From Pelagihabitans sp963710535 (lineage in GTDB: Bacteria > Bacteroidota > Bacteroidia > Flavobacteriales > Flavobacteriaceae), in the NCBI GenBank assembly GCA_963710535.1, contig CAVQAW010000004.1, positions 248,001 to 312,000 on the forward strand: DNA of 64,000 nucleotides, given 5' to 3'. The notes beneath the pieces were generated by a model. That model ran no database searches, was not told the DNA's origin, and worked only from the letters and a program-made list of their open reading frames with translations. This document shows, one piece after another, positions 52,146 through 60,985 of the stretch. Within the stretch, counting starts at the first letter, position 1, and each line of letters starts with the position of its first letter. Position numbers and translations under genes: made by a program.

Positions 52146-53132
52146 ATGGGAATGGAAGAATACTTAAATGAACTGCTTTACAGGTATAATTGTGTGGTTA
52201 TACCTGATTTTGGCGCCTTTTTAACCCAAAGGAAATCGGCCTATCTACATCAGGCAACCCATACGTTTTATCCTCCTAGAAAATTGGTTTCCTTCAATGA
52301 ACAATTGAAGTCAAACGACGGATTGCTGGTTACTTACATGGCCGATGCCGAAAAATCCGGATACGAGACCATGTTGAGCCAGGTGGGCCAGACGGTGCAG
52401 GAGTGGAAAAAGAAACTGAAGAAAGGAGAGCGAATTTCCTTTTTGAACATCGGGGAGCTATGGGTCAATAAGGAGGGTAAAATCCAGTTTCAACCTTCCG
52501 AACAAGTAAACTTTTTAACCGCTTCCTATGGCTTGTCTTCTTTTGTAGCCGTCCCCGCGACCCGTGAGCTCTTAAAAGAGCAAGTGGTCGAATTGGAATC
52601 GGAAGTGCCACTTGTCTTTACTCCCGAGCAGCGACAAGCCACCCATTTCAGGCCGTATCTGAAATATGCCGCCATCTTTTTATTGGCCTTATCCGTTGGC
52701 CTCACAGGCTACAGGACCTATCAACAAGGGGTCTACAATCAACATTTAGCCGTAGAGGAAGCACAGCAGCAAGTATCCAGACACATTCAGGAGGCCACTT
52801 TTTTCGATACCACTCCTATAGAATTATCGGCCTTGAGCTTGGGTGCTGAACCCGTTGCCCCTGAACCGGTAACCACGGTGCCCGAAATCAAAAAAAGGAC
52901 CCAAAAAACACATTACATTATCGCAGGAGCCTTCCAATTCAAAAAGAATGCGGAGAATAAAATAAATCAGTTAAGGAAAAAAGGATTTGATGCGGCTTAT
53001 ATAGGCACCAATGACTTTGGCCTCCATATGGTCGCTTATGACAGTTTTACCGATGCCAAAAAAGCACTTCAGGTCTTACGGGAAATCAAACAAACCGAAT
53101 CGCGGGATGCTTGGTTAAAATCGGTCAAATGA
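52146..53132 (+). CDS. HU-CCDC81 and SPOR domain membrane protein
   Basis: The 328-residue protein combines an N-terminal pair of HU/CCDC81-like domains (EYLNELLYRYNCVVIPDFGA, LTQRKSAYL, SFNEQLKSNDGLLVTYMA), a central transmembrane helix near residue 180 (YAAIFLLALSVGLTGY) and a C-terminal SPOR domain (residues about 255-328: YIIAGAFQFKKNAENKINQL). SPOR binds denuded peptidoglycan at the septum, so a link between a DNA-binding-like cytoplasmic head and the cell wall is plausible. This architecture is common in Bacteroidota, and its role is unproven. It is divergent from dprA. Confidence 0.88.
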   Translation: MGMEEYLNELLYRYNCVVIPDFGAFLTQRKSAYLHQATHTFYPPRKLVSFNEQLKSNDGLLVTYMADAEKSGYETMLSQVGQTVQEWKKKLKKGERISFLNIGELWVNKEGKIQFQPSEQVNFLTASYGLSSFVAVPATRELLKEQVVELESEVPLVFTPEQRQATHFRPYLKYAAIFLLALSVGLTGYRTYQQGVYNQHLAVEEAQQQVSRHIQEATFFDTTPIELSALSLGAEPVAPEPVTTVPEIKKRTQKTHYIIAGAFQFKKNAENKINQLRKKGFDAAYIGTNDFGLHMVAYDSFTDAKKALQVLREIKQTESRDAWLKSVK

Positions 53133-53165
53133 TACTTCCCCTTTTTTAAGGTCGGCCATAACCCA

Positions 53166-53173
53166 TACCTTTG
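53166..53173 (+). promoter_or_regulatory. Promoter -7 box for the thioesterase gene
   Basis: TACCTTTG overlaps the TTG at 53171, which rules that codon out as the start and supports ATG 53189. Confidence 0.45.
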
Positions 53174-53188
53174 CCGAAAACAGCTTTT

Positions 53189-53704
53189 ATGGACCCGAAA
53201 AAGCCGAATGAATCCCTTACGATCATGACCGATATGGTGCTCCCGAGCGAGACCAATCCTTTGAACAACCTTTTTGGAGGAGAATTATTGGCCCGTATGG
53301 ATAGGGCGGCGAGCATTGCCGCAAGACGCCATAGCCGCCGCATCACCGTAACCGCTTCCGTGAACCATGTCGCCTTTAACCAAGCCGTGCCCCTGGGCAG
53401 TGTGGTGACGGTCGAAGCCAAGGTTTCACGTGCTTTCAACACTTCGATGGAAGTCTATATCGATGTTTGGGTGGAAGATCGATATAATGGGAAAAAATCA
53501 AAGGCCAACGAGGCCATCTATACCTTCGTTGCGGTAGATGACACAGGTAAACCTACGGAAGTACCTCCATTGGAACCGGAAACCGATCTGGAAAAGGAAC
53601 GATTTGCCGGGGCATTGAGGAGAAAGCAATTGAGCCTTGTGCTCGCCGGTAAATTGAAACCCGGCGAGGCGACCGAGCTTCGGGCCCTCTTCATGGGCAA
53701 TTGA
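53189..53704 (+). CDS. Hotdog-fold acyl-CoA thioesterase
   Basis: The 171-residue protein matches the BFIT/acyl-CoA thioesterase type: PLNNLFGGELLARMDRAASI holds the active-site region and HSRRITVTASVNHVAF follows. It hydrolyses acyl-CoA esters to free acid and CoA; the preferred chain length is unknown. ATG 53189 is chosen over TTG 53171 because the promoter box overlaps the latter. It is convergent with the aldo/keto reductase. Confidence 0.87.
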   Translation: MDPKKPNESLTIMTDMVLPSETNPLNNLFGGELLARMDRAASIAARRHSRRITVTASVNHVAFNQAVPLGSVVTVEAKVSRAFNTSMEVYIDVWVEDRYNGKKSKANEAIYTFVAVDDTGKPTEVPPLEPETDLEKERFAGALRRKQLSLVLAGKLKPGEATELRALFMGN

Positions 53705-53709
53705 ATTTG

Positions 53710-54570
53710 TTAGAAGTCGAAATGGTCTGGGTGGGCACCGATGCGCTCCCCTCGATCCAAACTGTCTAAATAGGCCATATCTTCAGAAGACAATGCAAAA
53801 TCGAAAATGGCCGCATTAGCCGCAATTCGGTTCTTTTGGGCAGACTTGGGAATGGTAACCACTCCCTTTTGAAGGTTCCATCGCAACGTGACCTGGGCAA
53901 CCGACTTGCCATATTTGGCCGCAAGTTCTTTTAACGGCGCCATCCCAAAGATCTTTCCTTGCATGAAAGGCGACCAAGCCTCATACCGGATATTCTTTTC
54001 ATTGCAAAAATTCAGCAGTTCCTGTTGCACCAGAAAAGGATGGAATTCCATCTGATTGACCATGGGCGCCACTTCCACTTCCCGCAAAAGGTCTTCAAGA
54101 TGATGGCGTAGAAAATTACTCACCCCTATGGCACGTACCCGTTTTTCCTTGTAAAGCAATTCCAAGGCCCGCCAAGTTTCCCGATATTTTGCCACCACCG
54201 GCCAGTGCACCAAATACAGATCCAAATAATCCAAATGAAGACGTTTTAAACTGTCGTCAAACGATTTTAGGGTGCTATCGAATCCCTGTTCCGAGTTCCA
54301 GACTTTGCTGACAACGAAAATGTCTTTGCGAGGAATACCACTTTGGGCAATGCCCTGGCCCACGCCCTCTTCATTCCCATAAATCGAAGCCGTATCGATA
54401 TGCCTATAGCCTATTTCGAGCGCGTACCGCACGGCATCGACCACTTCACTATCGTTGCTCGATTGGTAGGTGCCCAGGCCCAGGTAAGGCATGTTGACCC
54501 CATTGTGCAATGGGAAAGTACCGCCAATATCAGTTATCTGTTTCATGGTAGGGTCGTTTTGATCGCTCAT
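53710..54570 (-). CDS. Aldo/keto reductase
   Basis: The 286-residue NADPH-dependent reductase of the AKR fold shows the tetrad in DTASIYGNEEGVG (Asp, Tyr), VVSKVWN (Lys) and LYLVHWP (His), and the NADP-binding IPKSAQKNRI. The exact substrate is unknown; it resembles the YtbE/2,5-didehydrogluconate reductase group. ATG 54570 forms an ATGA overlap with the stop of the upstream EnvC-like gene, which supports this start and translational coupling; ATG 54546 is an alternative. It is the last gene of the envelope cluster. Confidence 0.87.
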   Translation of the reverse strand: MSDQNDPTMKQITDIGGTFPLHNGVNMPYLGLGTYQSSNDSEVVDAVRYALEIGYRHIDTASIYGNEEGVGQGIAQSGIPRKDIFVVSKVWNSEQGFDSTLKSFDDSLKRLHLDYLDLYLVHWPVVAKYRETWRALELLYKEKRVRAIGVSNFLRHHLEDLLREVEVAPMVNQMEFHPFLVQQELLNFCNEKNIRYEAWSPFMQGKIFGMAPLKELAAKYGKSVAQVTLRWNLQKGVVTIPKSAQKNRIAANAAIFDFALSSEDMAYLDSLDRGERIGAHPDHFDF

Positions 54571-55799
54571 AGTTGATAGATCCATTCCTCCGGATTCATT
54601 TTCTGGGTGTCTTCATAGAGGTAGAACTTCAGTCGTGTCTGCCCATTAGACCGATTGGTATAAATCTCTCCGAGTTCTGTCTTCACATCCACCATATCGC
54701 CTTTTTTCACATATATATTGGAAAGGTTATAATAGGTGCTGATAAAATTTCCGTGCTTGATCTGCACGCCCATATTCCCTCCGGGTACCGACATTATGGC
54801 GATGACCTCGCCCTTGAAAATCGCTCGGGCCTTGACCCCGGGGTCGGTGGCAATGATCACCCCATTGCTCTCATGCTTGATTCCGGGATACACCGCATCG
54901 GCATAAACCCCGAATCCCTGGCTTTTGATGCCCTTCTCCACCGGCCAAATCAATTTGCCCTTGTTCGCCGAAAAATTATTGGCGACAATGGCGGCCTCCG
55001 GGGTCAGGACGAATTTGCTGGAACTGCTCACGCTGTTGCCGGCCTCTCTGTTCGACGCGGCTATCGCATTGCGTATCAATGCCTCGATTTGACGGTCGAT
55101 TTTTCTGGCTTCGCTCTTCTTGCTTTGCACGGCGGCCGTATATTTGCTCTCATTCTTTCGAATGTTTCCCAAAAGCTCTTTTTGCGATTTCATTTCCTGC
55201 ATCATCTGGTCTTTGGCCTTTTGGTTTTGGGCTATAAGTCGTTCCTTTTCCTTTCGCTGGCTATTCAGATCCAGGTTCAATTGGGTGAGTTCTTCGGTTT
55301 TAATGACGATTTGCTCCCCCTGCTCCCTCCTAAAATCGGCATATTGCTTCATATATTGAAGTCGTTTGAAGGCCTGAAAGAAGTTTTCAGATGACAACAA
55401 GAACATCAATCTGCTTTCTTGCGATTTGTTTTGATAGGATTTTTGGATGATGGCCGCATAATCGTCTTTCAACGCATTGAGATCGCTTTTTAATTTGGAT
55501 ATATTCCGGATATTGGCGTTGATTTTTCTGCTGAGGAGATTCGACTGCTGGTTGGTAACCTTGATCAATTCTTGGCGCACGTTGATTTTCTGATCCAAGG
55601 CCTCAATCTGATCCAGGACATTTCCCTTTTCTTTGGTTTCCGCGAATAACAGTCTATTGATATCGTTGATTTCCTGAAGCAGTCTTTCCCTTTTGGCTTC
55701 CAACGATTTTTGTTCGTCGGTTTGGGCAAAGGTCCACGCAGCCCCAAATAAGAGCATGATCAGGGCGATGTAAATCCGTTTGGAGCGCTTAAAGATCAT
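54567..55799 (-). CDS. EnvC-like murein hydrolase activator (degenerate M23)
   Basis: The 410-residue exported protein has a signal peptide (IYIALIMLLFGAAWTFAQ), a long coiled coil (residues about 25-255) and a C-terminal LytM domain. The LytM metal sites are degenerate: the usual HxGID is replaced by GIKHESNGVI, and the final HLHFE by RLKFYLY, so it should not cut peptidoglycan itself. EnvC-type proteins activate amidases during cell separation. The start overlaps the DUF4292 gene by 11 nt; the stop overlaps the reductase (ATGA). Confidence 0.87.
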   Translation of the reverse strand: MIFKRSKRIYIALIMLLFGAAWTFAQTDEQKSLEAKRERLLQEINDINRLLFAETKEKGNVLDQIEALDQKINVRQELIKVTNQQSNLLSRKINANIRNISKLKSDLNALKDDYAAIIQKSYQNKSQESRLMFLLSSENFFQAFKRLQYMKQYADFRREQGEQIVIKTEELTQLNLDLNSQRKEKERLIAQNQKAKDQMMQEMKSQKELLGNIRKNESKYTAAVQSKKSEARKIDRQIEALIRNAIAASNREAGNSVSSSSKFVLTPEAAIVANNFSANKGKLIWPVEKGIKSQGFGVYADAVYPGIKHESNGVIIATDPGVKARAIFKGEVIAIMSVPGGNMGVQIKHGNFISTYYNLSNIYVKKGDMVDVKTELGEIYTNRSNGQTRLKFYLYEDTQKMNPEEWIYQL

Positions 55800-56586
55800 T
55801 CCTGTCTAAAACTATCTCGTCAAAACCATTCGGTATTTTATAAGGAAAGCTCAGGTTTTGGTTGAATTCCATATTTCTGTATTCAATATCGATGGTATTG
55901 CGTTGGTCGCCTTCTATGGTCGCAATCGCGATTTCATCGGGGATAATCCATTTATTGATTTTCTGGTATTGCAAATAATTAATTTGTAAAAGCCTCCTTT
56001 TCAAGGGTTGTGACAATTGCTGCGAGGCCATTTTAAAATTTTGCGGTTCTATTTGCAATAAAATCTTGAACAATGGGCCCACCTTCATTGGTTTCAGTTC
56101 ATAATTGCCAGCTGTGATTTCCATCTCATATTTTTGTTCCTTTAGATTGAAAATGGCCTGGCCCAGCAGTAGGTTTTGTACTTGTTCAAAATCCAATGGT
56201 GCCCCTAAAAGGTTGCTTAGGTACGAAAAATCCCCGTCGAAATATTCATTTTGGAGCTTGTTGTAAAACGAAACACGGTTCGGCGTGATATAGGCCTTGA
56301 CGATGCCCAGTGGGGCACTAATCCATATCGCTTTGTCTTTTTCCATGCGCAGACTCACTGAGATGGTCTGCGTAGACCCACCTTCGGTATAGGCAATTTT
56401 AAGTTTACCGCTCAAGGTCTTATACCGAAGTTGATTGTCATAGTGTGCCCTAATGACCGCCTTCGTTGTCAAATCGGCATCCAGTGCCCCAACGGTTGCT
56501 AATTTGGTCGACTTACAGGAAAAGAGGGAAATTGTCAGAAAACACATTCCAGCCCATCGCATTACCCTTCCGAAAATTGTGTCCAT
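55789..56586 (-). CDS. DUF4292 lipoprotein
   Basis: The 265-residue protein has a lipoprotein signal (MCFLTISLFSC) and a LolA/LolB-like beta-rich body (YKTLSGKLKIAYTEGGSTQT, KAIWISAPLGIVKAYI, YNKLQNEYFDGDFSYLSNLL) typical of DUF4292. A role in lipoprotein or LPS handling is suspected for the family but not shown. It is flanked by the TPR gene (4 nt gap) and the EnvC-like gene (overlap), a conserved flavobacterial order. Confidence 0.83.
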   Translation of the reverse strand: MDTIFGRVMRWAGMCFLTISLFSCKSTKLATVGALDADLTTKAVIRAHYDNQLRYKTLSGKLKIAYTEGGSTQTISVSLRMEKDKAIWISAPLGIVKAYITPNRVSFYNKLQNEYFDGDFSYLSNLLGAPLDFEQVQNLLLGQAIFNLKEQKYEMEITAGNYELKPMKVGPLFKILLQIEPQNFKMASQQLSQPLKRRLLQINYLQYQKINKWIIPDEIAIATIEGDQRNTIDIEYRNMEFNQNLSFPYKIPNGFDEIVLDRNDL

Positions 56587-56590
56587 GACC

Positions 56591-57535
56591 CTAAAAACCA
56601 GGTTTTATCATACGAAGATACATATTTGCCTTCACAGTATTATCCATTGCCGTATAGGCATCCGCCAATTCTTTATAGATCTTGTTCGCCAGAGTATCAT
56701 TGACCAATAGGTAATCCAATCCCGTTTCCAGCAACTCCACTGCCTCGGCATGCTGGGCCAATCTATTCAAGGCAAGTCCATGGGCGTAGTAAAAAAACGG
56801 ATGTGACGGATACTGCTCCAAGGCCTCGGCCGAAATTCGCTCGAGCTCCAATGGCTGGTTCGCGCCGATCAGTCCTTCTATTTTAACTTTATATCGTTCT
56901 ATTGGATCTTCAACATCAGATGCCTTAGCAGGGTCGAAATCTCCCTTTTCGTTCAATATCACTTGCTTTTGCTTCAGGGAATCATTGATCTTGGTCAAGA
57001 GGTCTTCGGCGAATCGGGATTGCTTTAATAGTTTTAAGGTCTGAAGGGAATTTTCAAAGTCCCCTTTTTGATAATAGATCAATGCCAGGTTTTCAAGCGC
57101 TTTTAAATTGCCCCTGGGCAACCGGCCGATCAATAAATCGCTCGAACCGGCCTGTTTTTCAATAATTGCAACAAGTGTATCCAAAAACCATATATTTTCA
57201 GGCTCGGCAAAAAAAGCGACCATCGCATAGTCTTCCGCAACCGGATACTGCTTATCCTCAAAAAAAGCCTTGGCCAGTTCGTGGTCGATAACGTGGTTGG
57301 AAGGGTCTAACTTCTTACATTCCAGCAACAAAGCGATTGCCTTGTCATAATTCTCGATCCCTTTCTGTTTGAGCGCTTCGAAAAAAAACTCCTGGAATTC
57401 GTCGGAATAGTCTTCCAATGAAACCTCGGCGTTCTCTTCCATGGGAATATCCTGGTCAAGGTCTTGGCCTATAAGGGCAGGTAAGGTGATGAACAAACCT
57501 ATGGTCAAAAACAAAAAATTCAATTTTCCCATCAT
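56591..57535 (-). CDS. Exported tetratricopeptide-repeat protein
   Basis: The 314-residue protein has a signal peptide (LNFLFLTIGLFITLPALIGQ) followed by helical TPR units, for example EALKQKGIENYDKAIALLLE, AFFEDKQYPVAEDYAMVAFF, LALIYYQKGDFENSLQTLKL and AHGLALNRLAQHAEAVELLE. It probably acts as a periplasmic assembly partner for the neighbouring envelope proteins. ATG codons at 57535 and 57532 are equivalent. Confidence 0.83.
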   Translation of the reverse strand: MMGKLNFLFLTIGLFITLPALIGQDLDQDIPMEENAEVSLEDYSDEFQEFFFEALKQKGIENYDKAIALLLECKKLDPSNHVIDHELAKAFFEDKQYPVAEDYAMVAFFAEPENIWFLDTLVAIIEKQAGSSDLLIGRLPRGNLKALENLALIYYQKGDFENSLQTLKLLKQSRFAEDLLTKINDSLKQKQVILNEKGDFDPAKASDVEDPIERYKVKIEGLIGANQPLELERISAEALEQYPSHPFFYYAHGLALNRLAQHAEAVELLETGLDYLLVNDTLANKIYKELADAYTAMDNTVKANMYLRMIKPGF

Positions 57536-57916
57536 TCTTTACTTTCCATTGCGACATGCGAAAAAACGCACTGCACGATTCGATCATTGTGACCCTTGAT
57601 TTAGCGACTCGCATGCGAATCGCCGTTCAAAGGATTACACGCCAAGAATCCAATGCATCAAAATTAGCATTAAAAAACCAAATTGCTGGCGAAGAAACGC
57701 AGCACTTGAACGCTACCATCAAGCTATGCTTCCTATTGCGATATCTCAAACATCATGCCCCTTTGGATACAAGATTGAATTGGAATGCACCAGCAGGAAG
57801 CGGATTGGTTATGCCATGAAATTTTGGCTTTGCACCTTCATCCGATCCAGAGGAAATGGAGTCAGGGAGGGTATGGCGAACGAAAGTATGGCAATCTATT
57901 TCCCTTTCCCGTTTAT
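57536..57916. other. 381-bp gap in the envelope cluster
   Basis: Between dut and the TPR gene there is no recognisable protein on either strand; frames of up to 87 codons look like noise or decayed sequence. It contains a 20-bp near-palindrome (57604-57623). The other junctions in this cluster are only 4-48 nt or overlap, so extra DNA seems to have been gained here. Confidence 0.5.
57604..57623. promoter_or_regulatory. 20-bp near-perfect palindrome
   Basis: GCGACTCGCATGCGAATCGC is self-complementary except for one mismatched pair (C/A at symmetric positions). It lies about 70 nt upstream of the TPR gene and could be an operator for it. Confidence 0.35.
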
Positions 57917-58351
57917 TTATTGCACACCCGTACTGCCAAATCCTCCGCTGCCCCTTTCTGTTTTTGTCAAATCCTTTGTTTCAAGCCATTCGGCCCGTTC
58001 GTGTTTGGCGATGACGAGTTGTGCGATACGCTCTCCATTTTGAACGGTAAAGGCTTCCTTTGACAGGTTCACCAAAATCACCCCGATTTCGCCCCTATAA
58101 TCGGCATCAATGGTCCCTGGGGCATTGAGCACTGTTACGCCATGCTTCGCAGCCAGACCACTTCTGGGACGAACTTGGGCTTCCAACCCTTTGGGAAGTT
58201 CAAGATGCAATCCTGTATTGATAATGGCGCGTCCCAAAGGCGGTAGGATAACAGGATCTGTGATATTCGCCCTTAAATCCATTCCTGCGGAGGCCAAGGT
58301 CTCGTATTGGGGCAGCGCATGTTCCGATGTATTGACGATTTTGATTTTCAT
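57917..58351 (-). CDS. dut: dUTP diphosphatase
   Basis: Dut hydrolyses dUTP to dUMP and pyrophosphate, keeping uracil out of DNA. The 144-residue trimeric type shows ASAGMDLRANI, PRSGLAAKHGV, NAPGTIDADYRGEIGVIL, NGERIAQLVI and the flexible RGSGGFGSTG tail that closes the active site. It follows the flippase by 48 nt. Confidence 0.96.
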   Translation of the reverse strand: MKIKIVNTSEHALPQYETLASAGMDLRANITDPVILPPLGRAIINTGLHLELPKGLEAQVRPRSGLAAKHGVTVLNAPGTIDADYRGEIGVILVNLSKEAFTVQNGERIAQLVIAKHERAEWLETKDLTKTERGSGGFGSTGVQ

Positions 58352-58399
58352 GATCGAATTTTAATGATTTTATACGGTGCGACCTTTGGTAAAGGGCGA

Positions 58400-59863
58400 T
58401 CAACTTTTTCTTAAAAAAATCTGTTTTAATTTTTCATTTTCCAATCGGTATACCAACCCCAAGAAAAACAGCAGCAAAAATATGCCAATAAATAAATTGC
58501 GTTCAAAGATATAGAACGACAAAGCAGAGAACGAAATTGAAACGGATAGATAAAAGATGATTTTCCTAAAATTGTAGGGGATGGGATAGTGTGACTTTCC
58601 ATAGTAATAGGAAAGCACCATCATCATGCCATAGGCCATCAAAGTGGCAATGGCCGAGGCCATATACCCTATGAGCGGAATGAACAAATAATTTATACCA
58701 ATAGTTATAATTGCGCCGACCAGTGAAATAAAGGCTCCGTAGCGGGTTTTGTCGGTGACCTTGTACCAAACCGAAAGGTTATGGTAAATTCCCAAAAAGA
58801 AACTGGCCAGAATGATCAACGGAACCACGGTCATCGCCTCCCAGTAGTCAGGATTCTTGATAAAAAGGACTTTTAAAAAATCGGCAAAAACCACCACCGC
58901 AAGTAAAATCACGCTCCCCAAAACCACAAAATAATTGGTGATCTGGGCATAAGCCTTTTGTGGGTTTTCAGAACCCGCATGGCTAAAAAAGAAAGGCTCT
59001 ATCCCCATCCTGAATGCAGTAGCGAAAAGGGTCATGAAGAGTGCCAATTTGTAGCAGGCGGAATACTTACCCACCTCGCTTTTTGCAATCGCCTGTGGCA
59101 AAAGATTTTCCAACATGATCCTGTCAAAAACCTCATTGATGGTGAAGGCTATTCCTGCAACAAGCACCGGCCAAGCATATCGCATCATCTTTTTCCATAG
59201 ACCCAAATCAAAAGTATAGCTGTTTTTGATGTAAAGGGGCAACATCAAAAGCAGGGTAAAGCCGCTGGCTATCAAATTTGAAATGAAGATATACGAGATT
59301 TCATGATCGGGCTGGTACAACCAGCCATATCCACTATCGGGATTTGCGGCCATGACCTTAGGCAAATAAATCAAAAAGAAAAGGTTTAGCCCAAGGTTCA
59401 CGACCATGTTCAAAATTTTTATGACCGCATAGCGCATGGGCTTTTCATTGGCCCTAAGCCAAGCGAAGGGAACAATGACAAGGGCATCCAAAGCTAAAAT
59501 GTAAATGGCATAGCGTATATATCGCATGGGAATGTCGCTGAGTTCCGCAATGCTATTCCTCGCGGTCAGTGCAATGATCATAAACAATGTTGTGGTGAGA
59601 AGAATCGACATCAATGAAGTGGAAACCACCCTTTCCTTGTCGAAATTGCCATTGTAGAAACGAAAAAATGCCGTCTCCATACCATAGGCCAACAGCACAT
59701 TAAAAATAGCGAACCAAGCAAAGATGATCGATATTTCACCATATCCGGCGGTAGCCAGGACCCCGGTATACAAAGGCAACAATAAAAAGGAAAGCATTCT
59801 GGGCAAGACCGTTGCCAAACCGTAAATCGCAGTCTGCTTAAAAAGTTTCTTTAACGGATTCAA
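58400..59863 (-). CDS. Polysaccharide/oligosaccharide flippase (MOP superfamily)
   Basis: The 487-residue inner-membrane protein has about 12-14 hydrophobic segments and begins KQTAIYGLATVLPRMLSFLL, a typical Wzx/MurJ-like N-terminus. It should flip lipid-linked sugars across the inner membrane for cell-surface polysaccharide. It heads the cluster flippase-dut-TPR-DUF4292-EnvC-AKR. The substrate is unknown. Confidence 0.87.
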   Translation of the reverse strand: MNPLKKLFKQTAIYGLATVLPRMLSFLLLPLYTGVLATAGYGEISIIFAWFAIFNVLLAYGMETAFFRFYNGNFDKERVVSTSLMSILLTTTLFMIIALTARNSIAELSDIPMRYIRYAIYILALDALVIVPFAWLRANEKPMRYAVIKILNMVVNLGLNLFFLIYLPKVMAANPDSGYGWLYQPDHEISYIFISNLIASGFTLLLMLPLYIKNSYTFDLGLWKKMMRYAWPVLVAGIAFTINEVFDRIMLENLLPQAIAKSEVGKYSACYKLALFMTLFATAFRMGIEPFFFSHAGSENPQKAYAQITNYFVVLGSVILLAVVVFADFLKVLFIKNPDYWEAMTVVPLIILASFFLGIYHNLSVWYKVTDKTRYGAFISLVGAIITIGINYLFIPLIGYMASAIATLMAYGMMMVLSYYYGKSHYPIPYNFRKIIFYLSVSISFSALSFYIFERNLFIGIFLLLFFLGLVYRLENEKLKQIFLRKS

Positions 59864-60039
59864 AAGCGCTATTATTTCAGCTTAAAAGTACCTATTAAAA
59901 GGCTCCCGACAAAGTTTTGTTGAAATAGGTGGCAAGCTGATCACAGCAAACCGCTGGAAGATGAACGGGCAAATCAATGGCGCCAAAGCTGGATATTAAA
60001 CACAGAGGTTGCGGCCAACTGCTACAAACGCCTGCCTTC

Positions 60040-60900
60040 TTAATTATTTAGAGCCTCGGCTCCGCCCACAATTTCCAAAATCTCGTTGGTAATGGCAGCT
60101 TGTCGGGCCTTGTTATAGGTGAGCTTCAACTGATCACGAAGTTCTGTGGCATTGTCCGTCGCCTTGTGCATGGCGGTCATCCGAGCCCCATGCTCACTGG
60201 CGAAAGAATCGCGTATTCCCTTGTACAATTGGGTCTTTAGCGATTTTGGGATCAATTGTTCCACAATCTCTATCTTGGTCGGTTCAAAGATATAATCCGC
60301 ACCGGAAGTTTCACTCCCTTTTTGGGGAACAATGGGCAAGAATTGCTCCGACATCACGATTTGCGTCGCGGCATTCTTGAATTTATTATAAACGATATCT
60401 ATCCTGTCGTAGGTGCCAGAAGTAAAACGCTCCATTAGGTTTTCCGCGATTAACGCGACATTTTCAAAGTTCAGGTCGTCATACACGGCGCTATGGTTCG
60501 CGACCACCTTAAATTTCTTCCCAAGAATATCGTTCGCCTTCTTTCCAATGGCCATAATTTCGACTTGTTTCCCGGAATAGGTATCATTGGCTAGCAAGGC
60601 ACACTGTTTAATAATATTGGTGTTAAAAGCGCCACATAGGCCCCTATTGGAGGTAATGGCAACAACCAATACCTTCTTCACTTCCCGGCTATCGGAGAAC
60701 TTACTCCCCGAATCGATATCCAAACTTGCACTCAGGTTTTGCAATAACTCGGTAAGCTTGTCGGCATAGGGCCGCATTGCCGTTATGGCATCCTGCGCCT
60801 TCTTCAATTTGGCAGCCGATACCATTTTCATGGCACTGGTGATCTGCATGGTGGAAGAGACCGATGCTATCCTGTTTCTTATTTCCTTAAGATTAGCCAT
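60040..60900 (-). CDS. atpG: ATP synthase gamma subunit
   Basis: The rotating central stalk subunit of F1 has 286 residues and shows LKEIRNRIASVSSTMQITSA at the N-terminus and ATDNATELRDQLKLTYNKAR at the C-terminus, the two helices of the rotor shaft. It is the last atp gene here. The beta and epsilon genes (atpD, atpC) do not follow; in Bacteroidota they usually lie elsewhere. Confidence 0.96.
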   Translation of the reverse strand: MANLKEIRNRIASVSSTMQITSAMKMVSAAKLKKAQDAITAMRPYADKLTELLQNLSASLDIDSGSKFSDSREVKKVLVVAITSNRGLCGAFNTNIIKQCALLANDTYSGKQVEIMAIGKKANDILGKKFKVVANHSAVYDDLNFENVALIAENLMERFTSGTYDRIDIVYNKFKNAATQIVMSEQFLPIVPQKGSETSGADYIFEPTKIEIVEQLIPKSLKTQLYKGIRDSFASEHGARMTAMHKATDNATELRDQLKLTYNKARQAAITNEILEIVGGAEALNN

Positions 60901-60985
60901 AATTTAGATCGAATGGTTTGGCGTGGGGTGAGGCACGATCTTGCGCCCCGTTTCCCATCATGCCTTTCTTATTCTGTTACCTTGT

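Noticed and set aside
57556..57819. An 87-codon plus-strand frame in the dut-TPR gap, checked as a possible four-helix-bundle or transposase remnant.
   Set aside because: No family motif could be recognised in any frame.
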